This document shows, piece by piece, positions 55,080 through 64,000 of a stretch of DNA of 64,000 bases. How positions within the stretch are numbered: the first letter of the stretch is position 1; every line of letters starts with the position of its first letter. The stretch comes from Unio delphinus (taxonomy: Eukaryota; Mollusca; Bivalvia; Unionida; Unionidae), in NCBI GenBank assembly GCA_029339505.1, contig JAQISU010000003.1:17615001-17679000 (forward strand). Reading direction: 5' to 3'. The notes below the pieces were generated by a model. That model made no database searches. It was given only the letters and a program-made list of their open reading frames with translations, and was not told where the DNA came from. Position numbers and translations under genes: made by a program.

Positions 55080-55904
55080 TGTTACTTGCTTAGGCTCGAA
55101 TAAATAGCAACACAGAACGAGTGAAAACTAACAAGCTTGTAAAACTTTAACAATGATTTATTAAGTACAATTATTTAAATGAAATAAATAAACTTACGGT
55201 TTTAGAGAATCAAATCCAACAAATATAGAATTCACAAAATAATCCACTAATGGAATTGCAAGTCCTGATAAATAAATGTTCTAATAGTTCCAGGTTCGAC
55301 TCTTGACGATGTAATCCAAAATGGCTGACAATGTCACGTGATGCAGTTCTTGATTTAATATCATCCAAATGAAATTATGAAACGTATGTCATGTTTCCAA
55401 ATAAATAGAATAATTCTTCTTTTCCAATGAATTGACACAAAGTCCAGAACAAAATTAACACTCAAACATGAAATACACAACTAATAACTTACAGCCCAAA
55501 GATTCTACTAATGTTAGCTTCCAAAATACAGCTATATATAACTGTTCTTCTGAAGTAAACAAGTGATCACGCGCTTTTCTAGAAATTGATAGAAGGTCAG
55601 AGAAAGAGTCTACCTTCACCTAGTCACGTAATAATAGAATGATCCAGAAGAAAATAAGCCACTAATTACTAAAAATAAAAAGTTGTCCTTGAAATTAACC
55701 AAGTGTTAGAGACTTGTTGACAATGTCCAAAGCAAGGTCAGGAATTGGGTCAACAAGCCAAGGTCAAAAACTTGTTTACAATTAAAGGATGGTCAGCCCA
55801 AACTTTCTAGAATAATTTCCCAATTAATGGATATTAAACCCGAAATGATAAATTTGGATTTAACAATTAAAAAAAAAAAAAAATTAAATCCAATAGCCGT
55901 AACA
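55080..55904 (-). repeat. LTR (5' LTR of the minus-strand element)
   Basis: Partner of 49447-50274, ending GTAACA at 55904. On its left, 54968-55079 is the short untranslated leader. Confidence 0.92.
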
Positions 55905-56624
55905 CTATTGAGTTCAACATCATTTAGTTTATTTCTTCTTTGTTAGTGTTCGTAATTTTATTATTTCTTAATAAAACAAACTATTTAAAGTTGAACGAGA
56001 AGTTTTAAAAATATTTCACTGCTAACTACTAAATCACCGATGCAAAATAATCAGTTTTACGTTATTTTATTATATATAACAACACCATGATCACGCGCAC
56101 TAACGGGATTTTGTTACCGAAAATACATATTTGAACTGCTCGACGTACTTGGAACATAATGAGAAAATCATCTTTAGCAACAATTTTAAATTTCACGTTT
56201 AAACCCTGTGCAAAACTGAATAATAAGTATTCTTCTTTGTACAGGAGAGCCAATACCTGATAATAAGACACATCATTTATATAATCAAATAATGCGGTAA
56301 CCACCACGTGGCAACATCTTTGTTGATAACAGTATAGCTCTAAGGTACACATTTCTATCTGTCAAATAACTTATTTATTTCAAAGATAAATATTAAATAG
56401 GTTTTCTGGACGACAAGATTTAAGGTGAATTCTGCAACCATTTGGGACGACTTCTCCAGATACGTTGGGGCTAGTTCTCCCAGGGCGAGTCGACCATGGG
56501 AAAAGTTCTCCATATACCGTTGATAATCCAGTCAAGCGTTCTATGAGTTTACTGTGCTTGAATGTTTAAATTATGTCGAGTGTCGGTGAAGACAGTGATG
56601 TAGATGACATTTCCGAATACGGGG
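55905..56624. other. gene-free stretch
   Basis: The 96-codon minus frame at 56062-56352 has no family features. Nothing else is recognised. Confidence 0.45.
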
Positions 56625-56872
56625 CCCCAAGTGGCAGAGTGTTTTGAAGCACTATTCGTTACGGATCACAGCCATCTCACCTCTGTCTGCGTGGGTTCGA
56701 GTCTCAGATTCTGCCAACCTGGGTATGTAAAAAATTGTGCCAGTAGCTTCTCGTGGGCCGGTGGTTATTTCTAGGGGGTTTTCCTGGATTCTTCCTCCAC
56801 CATCAATACTTATAGCCTATCGTGTGCTGAAAAATGACGTTTAACCTACAACAACAACAACAACAACAACAT
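56625..56872 (+). mobile_element. tRNA-derived SINE
   Basis: AAGTGGCAGAGTG and GTGGGTTCGAGTCTCAGATT form the tRNA-like head, followed by GCCAGTAGCTTCTCGTGGGC, GATTCTTCCTCCACCATC and GCTGAAAAATGACG, with an (AAC)n tail. Confidence 0.82.
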
Positions 56873-58190
56873 TCCCGGAGTAGAATATCCCATTAACATC
56901 CAACCTTACATGATAGATTCGTGGGACAAAGATGAACAGGACTCGTCACATTCTGACAATGGCGCTGCTCTTTGGTCTTTAGAGAAACTGTTAAGCTCGA
57001 AATGTCTCCGGCACAACCTGGTGTGTTGAGTTAGCATAAAGCCTTCTCTCTTTAATTTGATTGCCCATACAACTCTCCTTTTAGGGTTCTTTGGAAATGT
57101 GAAATCAACCTAATCTTCTTTCTGGAACTATTATTCAAACATCTTTATCATAGGGTGTGCGGTGGCGGGCACCAGACAGATCCTCACCCCCATTTTCGAA
57201 AACAAAAGAACAAAGTTTTCAGGCGTTGGTGTGTTCCTCCCGATATGTAATTTGTTTTTCTTTTCAATATATTTTTCTCCCCTTTCTAAAATTTCCGTTT
57301 ATGTAGTTAAACTGTGATGGGATATTGTATCCTTAGTGTTTATATAGGGTTGATCATCCGAGTATGTTTTATTCATCTAATCTCAAAATTCCTTCTCTAG
57401 TTCATTTTGTCGACTTTGGCTTGAGGTCACCTGTATTCCGTGTATGATATTTATATTGGTGCTATATTTATGTGCTATATAAGATATTTTTCACAATTAT
57501 TTTTGTATTCATTTATTTGATTTTTTAAGTTTGAAAAAAGTTCGGTGTACTATCTTTGTTTAGGGAAATAAAAGAAACTTATTGTTTTAAGGCTTGTATT
57601 TTTTCCGTGTCGTTCTTCGCATTGTCTCCTTATTTCATGCTGAGTTTGACTGTGCTCTAGTGGGGGTACGTATTTTTTAAAATTTAAATTGTACTTCTCC
57701 AGACTCGAGTTTATTTATTTATTATTAATTTTAAAGATTTTCCCAAATTGTTTAAGGTACCCTTTCATATCGGTTCTCTGAGCAATATTGGAGCTGGCCA
57801 GCGGTGGTATAGAAGAAGAATAAGGTATTCGTTTTGTTCCTTGTTGATGTTTTTCTTCCTAAAAGATTAATTCGCAAGGCTGATTTAGAGACACTCAACT
57901 TGTATATTTGATTCACACAATTTAGAGCTGCGTATTGAACTATCTCGTTTCTGCTTGACACTTCGCTGCACAAACTGAATACAACTCGTGTATGTTAATC
58001 GTCTCAAATGACGTCACGTCCTGTGCACATAGAAGGGAGCTAACAAATTCGCGGTAGGGTCTTTCCGTTTGACCTCGGAAAACACGATAATATTCTTTTA
58101 TGAAATTTATGTGCAAATGCATAAGATGCAACCAAAAACAAAAAACAACAACAAATAAAATTATGCAGGTCCGGGTTTTTGTCCCTTTTA
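56873..58190. other. gene-free stretch up to relic C
   Basis: Contains short frames (57752-57973 minus) without family features. The left half of the 174-codon minus frame (57940-58190) is a hydrophobic, Cys-containing stretch with no similarity to element A. It appears to be chance fusion to relic C coding sequence. Confidence 0.45.
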
Positions 58191-58930
58191 CTCGATCCCG
58201 AATTTCTCGATGAATATACTCGATATCGTCTATGATGTGATTTAAATGTTGAATTGATTTGATAATCTGTTGTTTTAGGTCATCAGTATACGGCTGTGTA
58301 ATACTAACATGTAAATTTTGTAATCTACCAAATACGCGAGTGAGTTCGAAAGTTATTCTTTCTTTAACGCTATCAATATACATCTCATTTACAATTAGTT
58401 TTAAACGTGGCCCTGTATTATCAATCTTAAATAAATTAGTAATACCTGTATATATTTTTGTCACCAGGTGAAATATAGAATAAATCCTCCTGCAAAATTG
58501 TTTTACTGTATTCTGGTTTAATTATAAAAAAAGTTCACATCTGTTTTAAAATCATTTAGGTTTGGTTCATGTGGTCTTTGAAAGGGTGGAATTTCAGGCC
58601 ATCCTAGCACTGTTCTGCTCGATGACTGATACATATCTACAACATAGCCAGGTGAGTTTATCTCGATGGCGGCTGATAATATTGGTTTGTGGACTATTAT
58701 AGAGATTGTTTTTTTATTTTCCCTTAATGGATTTTATTCTACACTGGAATTCATTATTGATCTGTTCGATTTATTAACTACCGGATGGTATTGAAACAAC
58801 GACACGGTTTCCGTGGTCGCGATTTTTATTTGCGAATACCAGGGAATTATTCGGCTACTGCCCACCAAACGATTTTGATCTGATGTTGGGCCTTCTGTAA
58901 CATACTCTTAATTTTGAAAGCGCGATTTCC
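58191..58930 (-). pseudogene. relic C: 5' and middle parts of minor virion protein gene
   Basis: The right part of frame 57940-58464 has QLQNLHV-like and QQIIKSIQHLNHIIDDIEYI pieces, matching the helical block at 4500-4600 of element A. 58560-58930 follows, with GWPEIPPF-like, NSLVFANKN and SFGGQ-like pieces. The missing 3' part is at 48336-48735, so the gene was split by inserted DNA. Confidence 0.65.
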
Positions 58931-59515
58931 CTTACAGGAAATGCCATTGGAAATTCACGCTGTCAAGGTTATTGAGATCATGGTTGTCTTTGGCGAGGTT
59001 GTATTTAAGGCTATGTGTTGCAGTAGCTCCTTTGATTCCATAAAGGATATTATTATTATTATATTTTTCTAAATTTAATATCGCTGTAACATAGTTCTTA
59101 ATCATTGTCGATAACTCATCATCGGATATTATTGTATCGTCGAGGCTGGATGATATCAATGAAGATAATTGTTAATATGCGGCATTAGCGATATGTAATT
59201 TAATTATATAATCATGTAGTTTATTCTGACTGCACGTGGACTTTTTTTGGCAATGATATTAAAAACTCCTGGTAATTGTTGTTGCCACTGAAACACTTAT
59301 TGTGACAACTACAGGTGCAGTTATTGTTACCACTGATAGTAATATACCGTTCCAGCAATAACAGCTGAAACCAAATACACGATTATATCAACACGGTTGA
59401 TACGCCTGTGATTTGTTTAATTTTTACCGTATATCCGTCAATGTGATATTTTAGTTTCGTTTGCAATTCGCGCACTTTATCGTATCTATATTGTTGGACA
59501 TTCATTATAATATTT
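58931..59515 (-). pseudogene. relic C: small membrane protein
   Basis: Frame 58932-59159 has LISSSLDDTIISDDELSTMI, matching SLSIDNSFISDVEFSTM of element A. Further upstream, pieces of the hydrophobic hairpin (59240-59400) and the basic start remain. Broken by stops. Confidence 0.68.
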
Positions 59516-60300
59516 ACTTAAATCAGATACAAATTCTACATACCATGTGAGTGAGACTGATACTAAATTGCCAATAATTGGGGTTAGACTAAATGTTTCG
59601 GTGGACCCTTTACCTATGATTGCATTTACGCAAAGAGCGCCCGTAGATGAACTTGATGATATATTTAACAGTAACTGCGAAATTAGGGTTCATCTATAAA
59701 TACCCCTGACCTCGGCAGTAATTAAAAAGGGTTATTTAGAGGTGTCCAGGTGAAAGACCCATGTTGTATCGAGTACACAGTATTGATATTTTTATGTGAT
59801 ATTTTAATTTTATCAAGACGCTCAGTGATAGCAGGAAAATCACTAACGATATTATCCTGCGTTATTTTAATCGTGTGGATAGTTGTTTTAATATCAGAAA
59901 GTTTCATGGGGATATTTTGAGGTTTTCCAAAGAAATTAGCCGTGGCCTCATCAATATTTATATAATGTTTACGGAGATTTCCAAACGCGAATACATGAAG
60001 ATCATATTCACCACGTAGCGTTGATACTTTTCCGTCTATGATGTATACGTAGTTCTTTGTTACCGTGTCATTGTCAGATGTTGGATTACTAAGTGATGTT
60101 ATTTATATAAGTTCAGGTCCATTAATTTTAACTATAATATCGTTCAAGAAAAGATTACTCATTTTTAATCTTCCGTTTTTGTCTTGAAATACGACTATTT
60201 TGTTTGGATCCACACTTGTAAGATTCAACAATTCGGATATTTCATCCTCAATTAAAAAAAAGTACATCTTTGGTTGCTGATATCTCACCGGTGGGTTTTT
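59516..60300 (-). pseudogene. relic C: fibre-like protein, two ends
   Basis: Frame 59722-59907 has ERLDKIKISHKNINTVYSIQ and HGSFTWT, matching EKVKISHR...GTFDW of element A. Frame 60103-60288 has EDEISELLNLTSVDPNKIVV and FQDKNGRLKMSN, matching its N-terminal domain. The repeat array between them is much shorter than in element A (about 200 bases against about 1,000), so array length differs between copies. Confidence 0.7.
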
Positions 60301-60685
60301 TTGTCGAGAGAATTCTTTGTGATGACAGCGATTTCACCTCCGCGAGAGTGGCGGAGGAACGACTTGATGGAGTAACCGGAGGGTTTTATATCTGCGCTCT
60401 TGGGCTCGTCGCCTGAAGTTTTTAGCCATGTTTCTGTCAAGAACACGTCGCTATTCTTTCTGATCGTTGATAAAATTAACTATCTATGTGCGCATTTCCT
60501 GTGTTCCCATTGACTGGGCGTTTAATAATGAAAAACATACTTGTATCTCAAGGATTATAATAGTTTGTGATCCTTTATTTTCTTACAGTGGTTACTTTTT
60601 TCTAAGATACTAGCTTTCCAAAGAATATCTTCTTCCTCGATATAAGACTCACTTTTCTGTATGGTCTAGCTTCACATTAGGTTAA
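60301..60685. other. right edge of relic C, unclear
   Basis: A short minus-strand piece (about 60340-60440, arginine-rich) may continue the virion cluster, but no match to the protease or capsid of element A is visible. No terminal repeat is seen. Confidence 0.35.
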
Positions 60686-60689
60686 AAAA

Positions 60690-60908
60690 AAAGGATCAAC
60701 ACTAGTCAGGACTCCGTGTACTGATAAGTAAGAGGTATGGATTCGAATAATGTGGTCATGTGAGAAAGCTGACCAGTAGCTTCTCGTGGGTCGGTGGTTC
60801 TTTCTGGGGTTTTCCCGGGTTCTTCCTCCACCATTTATACTGGCCGCCATGTAAAGCCTATATTCTGCTGAACCATTGTGTTAAACCATACAAGAACAAC
60901 AACAAACT
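60690..60908 (+). mobile_element. tRNA-derived SINE, 5' diverged
   Basis: ACCAGTAGCTTCTCGTGGGT, TTCCCGGGTTCTTCCTCCACC and ACTGGCCGCCATGTAAAGCC match the other copies; it ends in an (AAC)n tail. The head with box A and box B is poorly kept. Confidence 0.72.
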
Positions 60909-61026
60909 GTGATAAGAATTAACTTCTTTTGTTTTAATTTTTTCCTTTTATACATTTTGGAAAGAGTTTGGTTTTGATAAAACATTGATCAAAGAGCACA
61001 TTAAGTAGTAGTAACAGCATAGCATT

Positions 61027-61029
<3 letters not shown>

Positions 61030-61094
<65 letters not shown>
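61030..61094. repeat. (AT)n microsatellite
   Basis: About 31 AT units. Confidence 0.95.
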
Positions 61095-61097
<3 letters not shown>

Positions 61098-62450
61098 TTA
61101 AAGTCTAAGGCAACAATGTATGCACACGTATTTATGAAATAAAATATAAATGAACAATATATTTTGAATGAGATAAAATCAATTAACCATAATAAGAATC
61201 TGAATGAACAAATGCTGGTCCAAACACGAACATATATAGCAGGCAAGATATTATAGCAAACATATAACATACATGGACATTTGGGTGGGTGGGGTGTATT
61301 AGCAATGATCATTGGAAATAAGGACCATGTTACGGAGACCTACATCACCACATTTGTCATTAGAGGGAGTACGTAACATGTTGAAAATTCTTTAATAAAC
61401 GGAACAAACATTTTTTTTATAGAGAAGGAAAGAAGAAACATGTGAACACGAAGACATTGTAATGCGATTGTTAAAATCATCTCTGACAACAATAATATAA
61501 TAATTACATTTTCTTACGAATTTTTTAAAAGTTATAAACGTAGCATGTAAAGGTAGATGTTGCAGAATGTTTGTTAAATCCACAAGGTAATCACTTGGAT
61601 GGACCATAAAAAACAATTAAAATGAAATATATAACTAGAGAGGGGCCGGGTCTTCTCAAACCTTTTTGGACAATCTGATCACTTTTTTAATTATCAATGT
61701 ACGTTTTGTTAGATTATACGAATATTTCTTAGGATTAACTTTATATGGAAGTGTAGACCTCATTATATGTACATATATATGCTTCAGAAGGTATAGTCCA
61801 GCCATATCCAGTATATATCATGTCTGAGCATCTGTCTTTAGTATCCCTTGCAAACTAAACTTTTATGCAGATAGTTGGATTGTATTCATAATATAATGTT
61901 TGTCGTAAAAGATGGTGCCAAATCAAGGTTTCCACTCCAGTGGTCCTCTAAAATATCATATTCAAAGAATGCATACTTTCTTCCAATCTAGAGGGTGATC
62001 TTATTTATTGATCCCATTATTTGCCTTTTTTATTGTCTTGTATATTCGTTAGCTATGTTCAGATCTTCATAAAAGCAATACTTGTTTTCCTGAGATGTTC
62101 ATTTCAATTTTCGAAAACAATAAACAAGTGTTGTGTAAGTATATTTTAGCCGGTAATAACGTTAATGTTTCTTGTAGTACATTTGGCAATGTTTAGCTCT
62201 ACTAAATCTTGTCACATGTGCGCTACAAATACAGAAAGTGACCGCACTGAAAATAAGATACAACTAATGCCCAAGAGGTAGAGCCTGTAGTCAAGCTATG
62301 TATATCTTTCTTTTCTGTTTGTTTTATATAAACTAGTGTCAGTTTTAAAACAGTTGTAACTGAGAGAACAAAAGCAGCCACGTGACTCATCATGAACGCT
62401 AGCTTGATAAACTTAGCATTTTACTCTAATTTTTAGCATCAATGTAGCTA
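61095..62450. other. gene-free stretch
   Basis: AT-rich with no coding motif or repeat recognised. Confidence 0.45.
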
Positions 62451-63795
62451 AATATGCTGAGTTACCATATCAAAGTTGTTCTAACCCATCTTGTATCTCA
62501 TTTGCATTCAAACAGTATTTTTAGCAATGTACAGACTGCATATCGCCCTTGCCACAGTACTGAAACTACTCTTCTGAAAGTATTTAATGCCATTCTCTCT
62601 GCTTTGGATAGTGGAAAGATTACAGTCCTCACCCTCCTTGATTTGTCTGCAGCATTTGACACACAATACCATGATATATTACTTAACCGTCTCCAGCATG
62701 CACATGGCATTTATAAAACAGCCGATAGTTGTTCAATTCCTACTTAGCCAACACAACAGGACACAAATTGTATCTGCAAATGGAATAAACTCCAGCCCAG
62801 TGTCTCACCAAGTGTATGCTGATGACACTCAAATATACAAGTCTATCCACCCAACAAAAGTTGATGCTACCATCCATGGAGTAGAGAGGCGCATTTTTGA
62901 TGTGAAATCATGGATGACATGTAACAAGCTGCAGATGAATGATGACAAAACTGACGCCATTCTGATCACAACACAAAGATTTTGTCATTCACATCCTTTA
63001 CCTCCGACAATAAATATCAGCAACACCAACATTAAATTCAGACAGTCAGTATGAAACCTAGGTTTTACTCATGACAGTACTCTCACATTGCACCAACATC
63101 TCATGAACAGATGCATCAGTTCCATTCGCAAATATATTTCAGTTGATGCCACTAAAACACTTGTGTGTTAATTAGTACCTTCAAGACTCGACTATTGTAA
63201 CTCAACTATGTCTAGTTCGTCACAATATTTACTCAACTATGTCTAGTTCGTCACAATATTTACTCCAGAAACTTCAAAAAGTTCAAATCACAGCTGCTCG
63301 GATCATCTTTAGAGTACATTGATCAGAGCACATCTCACCACTGATCTGTACCCTACACTAGCTATCTATTCGATTCAGAATCAAACACAAAATGTGTTCT
63401 CTGTGTCACGTTTTACTATGCGGCCTCACCCATGTGTATACACCAGCAATATACTTACGCTCCTCTTCTGACAAGCATATACTCATTGTTCCCACTATGA
63501 TAACGAAGTCATATGGATAACGTTCTTTTGCATGCCAGGGCCCGGCTATGTGGAACGAATTGCTTATTGAAATTAGACACAAAGATACAGTGGCCCTTTT
63601 AAGAGTGCTCTTAAACCCAACTTCTTCGACTGCAAAAACAAATTTAGAGACCTAATAATGTTTTGTATCTTATATGTTTTCAGCATGTTTTTATGTTTTC
63701 CAATTTCGTGGTTTTTGTTATGTGTTTTTCTGTAGTCTAGTCATATTATTATAGATGTAAAGCGCTTAGAGCTTCTAAAGATTAGGCGCAAAACA
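62451..63795 (+). pseudogene. CR1/Jockey-like LINE, 5'-truncated and decayed
   Basis: Reverse transcriptase pieces in order: YRPCHSTETTLLKVFN, LTLLDLSAAFDT (first catalytic Asp), then a deletion, then HQVYADDTQIYKSIHP (catalytic YADD), SWMTCNKLQMNDDKTDAILI and NLGFTHDSTLTLHQHL, and tail pieces such as SRLDYCNS and PFKSALKPNFF. The end near 63740-63795 (DVKRLELLKIRRKTK) runs into an (ATT)n tail, as in CR1-like LINEs. Stops are present throughout. Confidence 0.88.
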
Positions 63796-63797
63796 AA

Positions 63798-63798
63798 G

Positions 63799-63847
<49 letters not shown>
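63798..63847. repeat. (ATT)n tail of the LINE
   Basis: About sixteen ATT units directly after the LINE 3' end. Confidence 0.9.
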
Positions 63848-64000
63848 CTGTTTCTGTCTGTATAAATATGTACTAATTGTCAATGATGTCCACAGTATCA
63901 GTTTTGGTCTGTATAAACATGTAATAATTGACAATGATGTCCACAGTATCTGTTTTTGTCTGTATATACATGTACTAATTGTACATGATATTCATAGCCT
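63848..64000. repeat. short direct repeat of about 62 bases
   Basis: TCTGTTT...GTCTGTATAAATATGTACTAATTG recurs twice more with small changes (about 63848, 63907 and 63950), ending at the window edge. Confidence 0.6.

Larger units (their letters stand above)
49447..55904 (-). mobile_element. Gmr1-like Ty3/gypsy LTR retrotransposon, defective
   Basis: Two LTRs of about 825 bases (49447-50274 and 55080-55904), both TGTTAC...GTAACA, flank a minus-strand internal region of gag, protease, an integrase fragment and reverse transcriptase, in that order. Integrase before reverse transcriptase marks the Gmr1-like group, in contrast to other Ty3/gypsy elements. Most of the integrase core and RNase H are missing, a SINE has inserted, and part of an LTR is duplicated near 50.86-51.09 kb. 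No clear target duplication was found (GCTAC on the left, CTATT on the right). Confidence 0.8.

Noticed and set aside
57940..58190. Genuine extension of the relic C virion protein
   Set aside because: Its hydrophobic, Cys-containing sequence has no counterpart in element A; the similarity starts only at about 58191.

Overview
The window looks like repeat-dense, AT-rich animal DNA, most likely from a marine invertebrate and perhaps a mollusc. That guess rests on the mix of repeats: Polinton/Maverick-type giant transposons, Ty3/gypsy elements, CR1/Jockey-like LINEs, tRNA-derived SINEs and long (AT)n, (GA)n, (GT)n, (TTC)n and poly-G/C tracts. I found no convincing host gene, host exon or working tRNA. 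Almost every recognisable reading frame belongs to a mobile or virus-like element, and nearly all are broken.

The main object is a complete Polinton-lineage element of about 15.6 kb (3713-19323, element A). It has 260-278 bp terminal inverted repeats starting AG and ending CT, with AAAAG next to both ends. On the minus strand, from left to right, lie a jelly-roll-like minor virion protein, a small membrane protein, a repeat-rich fibre-like protein, a core-peptide/adenain-type protease fusion, the double jelly-roll major capsid protein (in two overlapping frames), a minor capsid/core-like protein and two accessory virion-region genes. The middle (11.6-13.4 kb) holds small unknown genes and an HNH homing-type endonuclease. 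The right part encodes a large plus-strand replication protein (divergent family B DNA polymerase, then an SF1 helicase, then a C-terminal HNH zinc domain), a minus-strand retrovirus-like integrase, a parvovirus-like phospholipase A2, a 52-residue zinc ribbon and a plus-strand packaging ATPase. Together this is a toolkit for replicating, integrating, packaging and releasing a virion. The copy is dead: several genes carry frameshifts, three clearly next to homopolymers, and the polymerase has three in-frame TAA codons.

Two more relics of the same superfamily are present. Relic B (about 27.86-30.01 kb, plus strand) is a decayed polymerase of the classic Maverick protein-primed type, a different lineage from element A. 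Relic C is a rearranged cousin of element A. Its integrase/HNH/helicase/polymerase half lies at 45.0-47.8 kb and its virion-gene half at 48.3-48.7 and 58.2-60.3 kb, split inside the minor virion gene by about 9.5 kb of inserted DNA.

That inserted DNA carries a Ty3/gypsy-type LTR retrotransposon (49447-55904) whose integrase fragment lies upstream of reverse transcriptase, the unusual order of Gmr1-like elements. LTR relatives occur at about 24.1, 31.0-31.8 and 37.3-37.7 kb. A second Ty3/gypsy body (40.8-43.8 kb) sits between two parts of one LINE (39.65-40.3 and 43.8-44.96 kb), as if nested. Other LINE remains lie at 1-660, 36.4-37.0 and 62.4-63.8 kb. Tandem repeats include a 53-bp array (2.86-3.23 kb), a 47-bp array (20.16-20.41 kb) and a 23-bp array (34.30-34.37 kb). 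The remaining stretches (19.3-26 kb, 32.8-36.4 kb, 56.9-58.2 kb and 61.1-62.4 kb) show nothing I can name.
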